DNA of 64,000 bases from JADFNB01 sp036397455 (GTDB lineage Bacteria > Gemmatimonadota > Gemmatimonadetes > Gemmatimonadales > GWC2-71-9): positions 36,437 through 100,436 of the forward strand of contig DASWIX010000005.1 in assembly GCA_036397455.1 (NCBI GenBank), given 5' to 3'. Shown piece by piece: positions 1 through 6,265 of this stretch (the first letter of the stretch is position 1; each line of letters begins with the position of its first letter). Position numbers and translations under genes: made by a program. Under the pieces are notes generated by a model. That model was not told where the DNA came from. It saw only the letters and a list, made by a program, of their open reading frames with translations, and ran no database searches.

Positions 1-243
1 CTCGCCCACGCGCGCGACGACCTGCGTCCGACCCTCGACGACTATGGCGCCCTCGGGGCGGTGAAACAGCACGCCGACGTGGTCATGAGTCTGTACCGCG
101 AGGAGATGTACGATCCCGGCCGCGGTGTCGAGGGCGCGACCGAACTCCGTATCGCCAAGAACCGCTCGGGCCCGACCGGCTTCATCGACCTGTACTTCCA
201 CCATCAGTGGATGCGCTTCGAGGACATGCTGGATCCGGACTGA
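1..243 (+). CDS. dnaB: Replicative DNA helicase DnaB, C-terminal fragment
   Basis: The reading frame is open from the first base and ends with TGA at 241-243, giving the last 80 residues of a protein that starts before the window. The tail matches the end of the DnaB RecA-like ATPase core. DYGALGAVKQHADVVMSLYR corresponds to the family's 'SGAIEQDADVVMFIYR' segment, and IAKNRSGPTG to the strongly conserved 'IAKNRNGPTG' arginine-finger region. The closing FEDM resembles the usual 'RFEN' end. DnaB is the hexameric helicase that unwinds the chromosome at replication forks. Walker motifs lie outside the window, so only the C-terminus is seen. The family call is firm. Confidence 0.9.
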   Translation, partial: LAHARDDLRPTLDDYGALGAVKQHADVVMSLYREEMYDPGRGVEGATELRIAKNRSGPTGFIDLYFHHQWMRFEDMLDPD

Positions 244-282
244 CGGCCCTCCCGGCCCTCCCCGCCCTCCCCCTTCGACTCG

Positions 283-288
283 TATATT
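283..288 (+). promoter_or_regulatory. Possible -10 element upstream of yebC
   Basis: TATATT followed by C stands out in an otherwise C-rich 154-nt gap between dnaB and yebC. The same TATATTC occurs in two better-supported promoters at 51063 and 52143. No convincing -35 is seen 16-19 nt upstream, so this is a weak call. If correct, it would give a leader of about 100 nt for the yebC-ruv operon. Confidence 0.35.
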
Positions 289-397
289 CAACGGCAAGGC
301 GCCGGTTGGTCCGCGGTGGACGTGCCACTTGCCCGGAGACGCCGTGACGCTGAGGGGCGTGCGCTCCCCACCCCTAACCTCTTCCGTCGGGTCGCCT

Positions 398-1147
398 ATG
401 GCCGGCCATAGCAAGTGGAAGCAGATCAAGCGCAAGAAGGCGGTGACCGACGCCAAGCGCGGCGCGAAGTTCACCAAGCTCATCAAGGAAATCACCATCG
501 CCGCCAGGCACGGCGGTGGCGACCCCGCCGGGAACGCACGCCTGCGCACCGCGATCGACGCGGCGAAGGCCGGGAACATGCCCGCCGACAACATCGAGCG
601 GGCCATCAAGAAGGGGACCGGCGAACTCGAAGGCGTACACTACGAGGAGGCCACGTACGAGGGCTACGGCCCGGGCGGTGCCGCCATCATGATCGAGGTC
701 ACGACCGACAACTTGAATCGTACGGTGGCGGATCTACGGCACCTCTTCACCAAGCACGGCGGCAACCTGGGCACCACCGGATCGGTGGCGTGGATGTTCG
801 ACAAGAAGGGTCAGGTGTCGCTTGACGCATCCACTCTCGGCGAGGATCGCGTGCTCGAGGCCGCGTTGGAAGCCGGAGCCGACGATATGACGCGGGACGG
901 CGATCAGTTCGTGATCACGACCGACCCCACCGTTGTCCACGCCGTGGCCGACGCCTTGCGCGCCGCCGGACTCGATCCCGAGCCGGCGGAAATCGCGTTG
1001 ATCCCGACGACGACGGTCATGGTCGCAGGCCACGACGCCGAGAAGCTCCTGCGGCTTATGGACGCGATCGAGGATCACGACGACGTGTCGACGGTGTTCA
1101 GCAACTTCGATCTCGACGCCGACACCCTGGCGGCGGTTGGCGGGTGA
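398..1147 (+). CDS. yebC: YebC/PmpR-family protein
   Basis: The 249-residue protein begins with the family signature MAGHSKWKQIKRKKAVTDAK and continues through the conserved GGDPAGNARLRTAI and YEGYGPGG segments. It is a full-length YebC/PmpR-family cytosolic protein. Members have been described as DNA-binding regulators, and more recently some as translation factors that relieve ribosome stalling at polyproline. Which role applies here cannot be told from sequence. The ATG at 398 is chosen because the signature starts there; an upstream in-frame start at 125 would add residues unlike any YebC. The stop overlaps the ruvC GTG by 4 nt, the usual yebC-ruvC linkage. Confidence 0.95.
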   Translation: MAGHSKWKQIKRKKAVTDAKRGAKFTKLIKEITIAARHGGGDPAGNARLRTAIDAAKAGNMPADNIERAIKKGTGELEGVHYEEATYEGYGPGGAAIMIEVTTDNLNRTVADLRHLFTKHGGNLGTTGSVAWMFDKKGQVSLDASTLGEDRVLEAALEAGADDMTRDGDQFVITTDPTVVHAVADALRAAGLDPEPAEIALIPTTTVMVAGHDAEKLLRLMDAIEDHDDVSTVFSNFDLDADTLAAVGG

Positions 1148-1629
1148 GCGAGGTGGTGCTGGGTGTCGACCCCGGCACGGCGGTCACGGGATACGGGGTG
1201 CTGGAAGCGACAAAGGGACGCGTCGGACGACTTGTGGAGTGCGGGGTGATCCGGACGCGGCCCACGTCACCGCTTGGCACGCGGCTCGCGACGTTGTACG
1301 ACGGGGTCGGCGAACTCCTCGCGACGCATCGCCCACGGGTCCTGGCCGTGGAGGGCGTGTTTTACGCCAAGAACGTTCGCACGACGATTACGTTGAGCCA
1401 CGCACGTGGCGTGATCTTGCTCGCGGCGGCGCACGCGGGGGTCGAGGTCGCCGAGTTTTCGCCTGCCGTCGTCAAGAAGACCGTCGTCGGCGAGGGACGA
1501 GCCACCAAAGGACAGGTCGGGTACATGGTGCAACAGTTGCTGCGATTGGAACGTCCACCGTCCCCGAGCGACGCCGCCGATGGTGTCGCGCTGGCGCTGA
1601 CCTACCTGCTCACCCGAGGCTCGCGGTGA
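1144..1629 (+). CDS. ruvC: Holliday junction endonuclease RuvC
   Basis: RuvC resolves Holliday junctions by paired nicks, working with the RuvAB branch-migration motor. The 161-residue length is typical. The RNase H-fold acidic tetrad is visible as Asp9 (GVDPGTAVTGYG), Glu70 (AVEGVFYAKN) and Asp143/Asp146 (SPSDAADGVALAL). Translation starts at GTG 1144, which overlaps the yebC stop (GTGA). The stop overlaps the ruvA GTG in the same way, so the genes are translationally coupled. Confidence 0.97.
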   Translation: MSEVVLGVDPGTAVTGYGVLEATKGRVGRLVECGVIRTRPTSPLGTRLATLYDGVGELLATHRPRVLAVEGVFYAKNVRTTITLSHARGVILLAAAHAGVEVAEFSPAVVKKTVVGEGRATKGQVGYMVQQLLRLERPPSPSDAADGVALALTYLLTRGSR

Positions 1630-2219
1630 TCGCCGGCGTTCGCGGCCGGCTGGCGTCGTCGAGCGGGGATCGCATCGCCGTCGATACGGCGTCGGGCGTC
1701 CGCTACGAATTGTCGGTACCACTCGGCGTCCTGGAGCGGCTCCCGCGCGTCGGGGAGGACGTCGCTCTCCGAACCGTGCTGGTGGTGCGGGATGACGCCT
1801 GGTCGCTTTATGGGTTCGACGGGGAACACGAACGCCAGATCTTCCAGCGCTTGTTGGGCACGAGCGGGGTCGGTCCGCGCCTGGCGCTGGCCCTGTTGTC
1901 CGCACTCGGCGGTCCGCGCGTGGTGCGGGCGCTCACGGGTTCGGACATCGCCGCGCTGTGCACCGTGCCCGGCGTCGGCAAGAAGACCGCCGAACGGATG
2001 ATCCTGGAACTGAAAGACAAGCTCGATGATGTGACACCACCCGGCGCGGAGCCGGTTAGGCTCCCGGCCACGGATCAGGCCGTGCACGCGTTGACCAACC
2101 TCGGGTACGGCGCATTAGACGCCGACCGTGCGGTCCGCGCGGCGCTGGCAACCGATGGAACCTCAGAGCCCCCCGACCTCATCCGGGCGGCGCTGCAAAT
2201 CCTGTCGAAGGGACGATGA
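1626..2219 (+). CDS. ruvA: Holliday junction branch migration protein RuvA
   Basis: A 197-residue RuvA, the DNA-binding tetramer that targets RuvB to Holliday junctions. It has the N-terminal OB-fold (MIAGVRGRLAS to LYGF), the helix-hairpin-helix pair (LLGTSGVGPRLALALLS and LCTVPGVGKKTAERMILEL), and a C-terminal domain III (ALTNLGYGALDADRAVRAAL) that contacts RuvB. The GTG start at 1626 overlaps the ruvC stop by 4 nt. The stop overlaps the ATG of a tiny zinc-ribbon ORF rather than ruvB, which is unusual. Confidence 0.97.
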   Translation: MIAGVRGRLASSSGDRIAVDTASGVRYELSVPLGVLERLPRVGEDVALRTVLVVRDDAWSLYGFDGEHERQIFQRLLGTSGVGPRLALALLSALGGPRVVRALTGSDIAALCTVPGVGKKTAERMILELKDKLDDVTPPGAEPVRLPATDQAVHALTNLGYGALDADRAVRAALATDGTSEPPDLIRAALQILSKGR

Positions 2220-2383
2220 CGACCGCCGAGTGGAAGTGCACGCAATGCGGCGTAACCAATCGCAAACTGGTCGCGCCCGGCATGTCCAGAGTCGAAGATC
2301 GCTGCGTCACCTGTCGGACACGGCACCTGGTCGAGGCCGGTGAGCGGCCGGTCTTCTGGTCGGCAACCCGAAAGCCCGCGTGA
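2216..2383 (+). CDS. Small zinc-ribbon protein (55 aa) between ruvA and ruvB
   Basis: A 55-codon ORF starts at ATG 2216 (ATGA overlap with the ruvA stop) and ends at TGA 2383 (GTGA overlap with the ruvB start). It has an upstream GAAGGGA that can serve as a ribosome-binding site. It encodes two CxxC knuckles: Cys8/Cys11 (KCTQCG) and Cys30/Cys33 (RCVTCR), spaced like a single four-Cys zinc ribbon. A basic/aromatic tail follows. Being coupled on both sides within the ruvA-ruvB operon suggests it is translated in step with them. Its function is unknown; a nucleic-acid or protein-binding accessory is only a guess. Reality of the gene is supported by phase, spacing and paired cysteines, not by recognised homology. 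Confidence 0.7.
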   Translation: MTTAEWKCTQCGVTNRKLVAPGMSRVEDRCVTCRTRHLVEAGERPVFWSATRKPA

Positions 2384-3405
2384 CCGGACGAGAGATCACG
2401 ACGCCCGCGGCCCTCCCCGAGGAAAGCTCGGCGGAGACGACGCTGCGCCCGTCGCGGTTGGACGAGTTCGTCGGACAGCACGACGTGCGCGAGAGCCTGC
2501 AGATCGCGATCGACGCGGCAAAGCAGCGGGATGAACCACTGGACCACACGTTGTTCTTCGGCCCGCCGGGGCTCGGCAAGACCACCCTGGCGATGCTCAT
2601 CGCGCGCGAGATGGGGGTGAACATCCGCACGAGCAGTGGCCCCGTGTTGGAAAAGGCGGGCGACCTGGTCGGCCTGCTGACGACCTTGCAACGCGGGGAT
2701 GTGCTGTTCATCGATGAGATCCATCGCTTGCGCCCGGTATTGGAGGAATTCCTCTATCCGGCCATGGAAGACTTCCGGGTGGACGTGCGCATCGCCGACG
2801 GCCCGAACGCCCAGACGATTCCGATGGGTTTGGAACCGTTCACGTTGATCGGCGCCTCGACGCGTTACGGGATGCTCACGCCGCCGATGCGCGCGCGGTT
2901 CGGCGTGGTCGAGCGTCTCGGCTACTACCCGACGGCCGATCTCACGACCATCGTGATACGGTCCGCCGGCATTCTCGATGTGCCGATCGAATCCGCGGGC
3001 GCCGAGGAGATTGCGCAGCGGAGCCGAGGAACGCCGCGCGTGGCCAACCGCCTGCTGCGGCGCGTGCGCGACTACGCCCAGGTCAAGGCCGACGGCACGA
3101 TCACGAAAGCGGTGGCCGACGCCGCCCTGGCGCGACTCAACGTGGACGAGTACGGCCTCGACGACATGGACGGCCGGATCCTCAAGCTGATCATCGAGAA
3201 GTTCAACGGAGGACCGGTTGGCTTGAGCACGATCGCGGTGGCCGTCGGGGAGGACGCCGGGACCATCGAGGAAGTATACGAACCGTTCCTGATCCAACGC
3301 GGCTTCCTGCACCGCACGCCAAGAGGAAGGGCAGCCACACCTGCGGCGTACAAGCATTTCGGGTTTAGCCCGCCCGCGACCGATCAGGGAAGCATCTTCG
3401 GATGA
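2380..3405 (+). CDS. ruvB: Holliday junction branch migration ATPase RuvB
   Basis: A 341-residue AAA+ motor that drives branch migration at Holliday junctions. Walker A is GPPGLGKTT at about 61-69, Walker B is FIDEIHR with Asp112-Glu113, and sensor 1 lies in GASTRYGML. The winged-helix DNA-binding tail (GPVGLSTIAVAVGED and RGFLHRTPRGR) is complete. The GTG start at 2380 overlaps the stop of the 55-codon zinc-ribbon ORF. The yebC-ruvC-ruvA-ruvB run is the standard recombination-repair operon. Confidence 0.97.
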   Translation: MTGREITTPAALPEESSAETTLRPSRLDEFVGQHDVRESLQIAIDAAKQRDEPLDHTLFFGPPGLGKTTLAMLIAREMGVNIRTSSGPVLEKAGDLVGLLTTLQRGDVLFIDEIHRLRPVLEEFLYPAMEDFRVDVRIADGPNAQTIPMGLEPFTLIGASTRYGMLTPPMRARFGVVERLGYYPTADLTTIVIRSAGILDVPIESAGAEEIAQRSRGTPRVANRLLRRVRDYAQVKADGTITKAVADAALARLNVDEYGLDDMDGRILKLIIEKFNGGPVGLSTIAVAVGEDAGTIEEVYEPFLIQRGFLHRTPRGRAATPAAYKHFGFSPPATDQGSIFG

Positions 3406-3466
3406 CCGCCAGGGATCGGCGGCCCGGCGGCCCGAACGGCGGGCGACCAGGCGTGTAGGAATCACT

Positions 3467-4054
3467 ATGGCAAGGCTCGGGTCGGGTATCCTCGGCATCG
3501 CGAGCGTAACGGTGGCGGCCTCCGCCCCTGTGGCCGCGCAGACGTTCGAGGAGGCCGCACGCCTCCTCGCCGCGCAGGATACGTCGGGCGCCATCGAAGT
3601 GTATGAGGCCCTGGTCAAGGCCGACCTCAAGAACGCCGAGGCGCACTACCTGGCCGGGCTGCTGTACATGTCGCGTCACCAAGCCGGCACCGAACTCAGT
3701 CCCAACCGCCGCAAAGCGGAAGAGCACTTCCGATACGCCAGCCGGTTTCAGGGAGATAGCGCGAAATACTGGCTCGCGCTCGCCGAGCTGTTCCGCGGTG
3801 AGGACAACACGTTTACCCGGATTCAGGTAAACGGGCTGCTAGAGAAGGCGCTCGAGGCGGCCCGCCGGGCTGGGTCGGAAGGCGAACTCGCGGCGCTCGA
3901 GTTCGCGCGGCCCGGACGGCGTAGGAGCGGTTCGAGCACTTTCGAGCACTATGGTCATCGGTATTCTGATGAACCAGGTACAGGGTTGACAAATGTGCTT
4001 CCGGCCACCTACACTGGCGATTCGTGCATCCTAGTTCGCATGTTTTCGGACTGA
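3467..4054 (+). pseudogene. Truncated N-terminal remnant of a TPR/GWxTD protein
   Basis: This 195-codon frame begins with a signal peptide ending in an Ala-rich stretch and AQ. It then tracks the first 165 or so residues of the intact paralogue at 8821: NAEAHYLAGLLY, RRKAEEHFRYASRFQ and DSAKYWLALAELFR all have near-identical counterparts there. Similarity fades through a basic, degraded stretch and stops after GHRY at about 3968. The rest is unrelated, and the roughly 500 residues that should follow, including the GWxTD core, are absent. The matching C-terminal piece lies 4.5 kb downstream at 8514-8780. The frame could still be translated, but it is read here as a broken gene. Confidence 0.7.
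3986..4015 (+). promoter_or_regulatory. Putative sigma-70 type promoter for the cassette
   Basis: A perfect -35 TTGACA (3986-3991) is followed after 18 nt by TACACT (4010-4015; 4 of 6 matches to TATAAT). It begins just after homology to the broken GWxTD gene ends, so it belongs to the inserted segment. It would give a leader of about 130 nt for the Cys-rich peptide gene at 4152. Confidence 0.5.
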
Positions 4055-4151
4055 GGCCGAACACTGGGACCCTCTCCCGGTTGCGGAGATAGTTTCAGCA
4101 AGTCGCGCGAGGACTACAGGGCATGTGACCAGCCGACAAGTGGAGGAGACC

Positions 4152-4385
4152 ATGTTAGAACACAAGTTGAAACGAGTGTTGGGTGTCTGTACCGGAACCG
4201 TGATTGGTCTGATCATGTTGAACGTTGCGGTGCCGCCCCCGGCAGCCGCCGACTGCTCGTTCCCAGATCTCGAGACATGTCAGGCGAGCTATAACTGTTA
4301 CGTCATCGGTCCTACAGGCGACACTACGTACGTTGGCGAATGCGAGGTCTGCGTGGAATGTGAACCCCACACCCTCGAGGAGTAG
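4152..4385 (+). CDS. Small secreted cysteine-rich peptide (77 aa)
   Basis: The ATG at 4152 is preceded by a strong ribosome-binding site (GGAGG at 4142-4146), which favours it over the in-frame GTG at 4125. The product has a short basic N-terminus, a hydrophobic segment (GTVIGLIMLNVAV) and a PAAA cleavage-like site. A mature part of about 45 residues with six cysteines follows, ending EVCVECEPHTLEE. The six cysteines suggest disulfides or metal binding in the periplasm. The next genes encode a propeller lipoprotein and a CxxC thioredoxin-fold protein that could act on it. No family is recognised. The layout recalls small secreted peptides next to 6-bladed propeller genes in Bacteroidota, which is an analogy only. 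Confidence 0.65.
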   Translation: MLEHKLKRVLGVCTGTVIGLIMLNVAVPPPAAADCSFPDLETCQASYNCYVIGPTGDTTYVGECEVCVECEPHTLEE

Positions 4386-4541
4386 GTACCCCGGAGGCAT
4401 CCTCTGTTAGCGTTTCCCTGAGAATACCGTGTGGCTTGGTCACATGCCCATGCATATTCTTGGTGTGATCTGCAAGGGCTCCTACCGCAAAACGACACGG
4501 TGCACGCATGCGCATGTTGCTGTTCCGTCGGGCGTCACGCC

Positions 4542-5639
4542 GTGAGACTGGGCGTCTTGCTCGTTGCTGTGCCAGCGGTTCTCTCGGCATGCCCTGGGCA
4601 CGATCCAGATGCCTACCTGCGTCGGGACTGGCAGGACGGTAGGGCGTCAACCACGTTGGGGAGTTGCCCAGCACCGCAGGAGGTGCCGCTCTCGGGCGGG
4701 CACCTGACCTGGGGCCCAGTCGACTCCGGCGCTTTCGGATTCGGATCCGTTCGAGATGTTGCGCTTGTCGGTTCGGACCTTCTCGTGGCAGATCCGATGA
4801 CCCGGGTCGTACATGTCGTGCCACTTGAGGATCGCGGGCCGCCAGCTGTGCTGGGTCGGGAAGGGGCAGGTCCATGGGAATTCCGAAACCCGGCCGCTCT
4901 CGCGACCGGTGGAAGTCAGCGAATAGCTGTCCTTGACGTTGCGAATCGCCGAGTGGCGACATACGGGCTGCGACAGGCAACATGGGAGGCCCTTGTAGAG
5001 AGACCGGCGAGGGGGGTAGTCGGCTTGGCTTACGATCGCGCCGGGCGACTTGTGCTCGCGTACGAGTTCCCGAAGCTGCCCTCATCTGAGGCTGGACCGC
5101 GCCTCTCATGGGGGGAGAACGAAATCTCGCTTGCGGATGAGTGGCGCGGAGCCCGCCTGTTGCAGAATGCGGACGCTAGCAACCAGTGGCGACCGCTAGT
5201 CGAGGTGTTGGGAAACGGGTGGGTCGTGCTGACCGACAGGCACGAGCCGCTGCTTCTCGCGTACGAGGCGTCCGGTGCTATCCGGCTTCTCTACCAACCT
5301 TGCCCTGCCTGGGCGCTCCCCGTAGTTGGCAGGGCAAGAACACGCGGTATCCTCCGAGGGATTCTGACCGGGGCAGTTTCGACGTCGGATTCCGTCGTGT
5401 GGTGGAGCATCTACCCGCGACGCCCGGACAGTAGTCCCCTTCTTATTGAAGTTCCGGTCGATCCGGGCAGCGCGATCCGGGCCTTCAGATTGACAGCGCC
5501 CCCCGGTGCAGTGCGAACTGAGCACTGGGAAGTGCTCCGAAGGGTGGGCCGTTGCCGCTGGGTAGTATGGCGTATCCGGGACCCATTGGTGGGAGTCCTC
5601 GAGCTGTGCGTGAGTTCGCTCGATTCGTTGTCTACGTAG
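4542..5639 (+). CDS. 6-bladed beta-propeller lipoprotein
   Basis: GTG 4542 is preferred because it gives a clean lipoprotein signal (MRLGVLLVAVPAVLSAC, lipobox LSAC) for a 365-residue protein. In-frame GTGs at 4431 and 4500 would bury the signal. The body is made of propeller-like repeats. The stretch VLGREGAGPWEFRNPAAL is very close to the 'GxEGxGPGEFxxP' hallmark of bacterial 6-bladed beta-propeller proteins. It should sit in a membrane leaflet facing the periplasm, probably as a binding scaffold. It lies between the Cys-rich peptide and the thioredoxin-fold gene and overlaps the latter by 34 nt. The substrate is unknown. Confidence 0.7.
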   Translation: MRLGVLLVAVPAVLSACPGHDPDAYLRRDWQDGRASTTLGSCPAPQEVPLSGGHLTWGPVDSGAFGFGSVRDVALVGSDLLVADPMTRVVHVVPLEDRGPPAVLGREGAGPWEFRNPAALATGGSQRIAVLDVANRRVATYGLRQATWEALVERPARGVVGLAYDRAGRLVLAYEFPKLPSSEAGPRLSWGENEISLADEWRGARLLQNADASNQWRPLVEVLGNGWVVLTDRHEPLLLAYEASGAIRLLYQPCPAWALPVVGRARTRGILRGILTGAVSTSDSVVWWSIYPRRPDSSPLLIEVPVDPGSAIRAFRLTAPPGAVRTEHWEVLRRVGRCRWVVWRIRDPLVGVLELCVSSLDSLST

Positions 5640-6265
5640 CGCTGGCGGCGCTCGGCGTCTTTGCCCTCGGGAAGCTGGCGAGATCCGGAGGGTGGCGGTC
5701 TGGATTGGTCCAAAGTGAAAACGTGGATGAAACGGTCTGGGATGCACTGATGCTCGCCAGCCCTCAGGTACTTCTGCCAGCCGACACGGCGGTCGAATCA
5801 TCAGGCCGCATCTCCGCAATCCTGGTTCACGACTACACCTGCGTAGCCTGCCGGGAACTGTATCAATCGCTGGAGACGAGCATGGATGCTCTCGGGATCG
5901 ATACGCTCTTCTCCATCGTGATCCCGCGGACGGAGTCGGACAGCCTTGCATACCAATTGAGCTTGCTGGCGTGGTGTGCCGGGTCGTCAGCCGCTCTCCC
6001 GCGTGCACACCCTGACCTCGTGGATTTCGGGACCCGGGGTCGAATTCCCCTGAGTCGGCGCGAAATGGCAACGCGGTGGCGCATAGCCCCTGAAAGCCTC
6101 GAAGCCTGCATGCGCAGCGCAGCGAGCGAACGGCTGATTGCGCTGGCGCGGCAAGCCGTCATTGCTGCAGGGATCCGTGGGACGCCGACATTGGCCGGTG
6201 CTGACGGCGTCGTCCGTCGCGGCGTCCCGGCGATAGCCGGACGCGTTGGAACCTCCCGGCGGTGA
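5606..6265 (+). CDS. Membrane-anchored thioredoxin-fold (DsbA-like) protein
   Basis: GTG 5606 gives a 219-residue protein with an N-terminal membrane segment (FARFVVYVALAALGVFAL) followed by a periplasmic thioredoxin fold. ATGs at 5552 and 5567 are possible but add a non-membrane leader. The redox site is Cys79-Val-Ala-Cys82 in VHDYTCVACREL. The cis-Pro loop is Thr193-Pro194-Thr195 (GIRGTPTLAG), as in DsbA/DsbG-type oxidoreductases. A disulfide role on the six-Cys peptide encoded two genes upstream is a reasonable inference. The stop overlaps the GTG of the next gene (GTGA), so the two are coupled. Confidence 0.7.
   Translation: MREFARFVVYVALAALGVFALGKLARSGGWRSGLVQSENVDETVWDALMLASPQVLLPADTAVESSGRISAILVHDYTCVACRELYQSLETSMDALGIDTLFSIVIPRTESDSLAYQLSLLAWCAGSSAALPRAHPDLVDFGTRGRIPLSRREMATRWRIAPESLEACMRSAASERLIALARQAVIAAGIRGTPTLAGADGVVRRGVPAIAGRVGTSRR

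Noticed and set aside
125..397. Upstream extension of yebC from an in-frame ATG at 125
   Set aside because: The extension overlaps dnaB and is Pro/Arg/Ser-rich; the family's invariant start MAGHSKW lies at 398.
1276..1292. TTGGCACGCGGCTCGC as a sigma-54 promoter
   Set aside because: It is inside ruvC, the -12 block is TCGC rather than TTGC, and no gene start follows.
4431..4541. Longer start for the propeller lipoprotein
   Set aside because: The added residues (with a CACCCS cluster) have no signal-like hydrophobic run and would displace the lipobox; GTG 4542 gives a normal lipoprotein signal.
6020..6060. GGTCGAATTCCCC resembling a tRNA T-arm
   Set aside because: It lies inside the thioredoxin-like coding region and no acceptor, D-arm or anticodon stem can be drawn around it.
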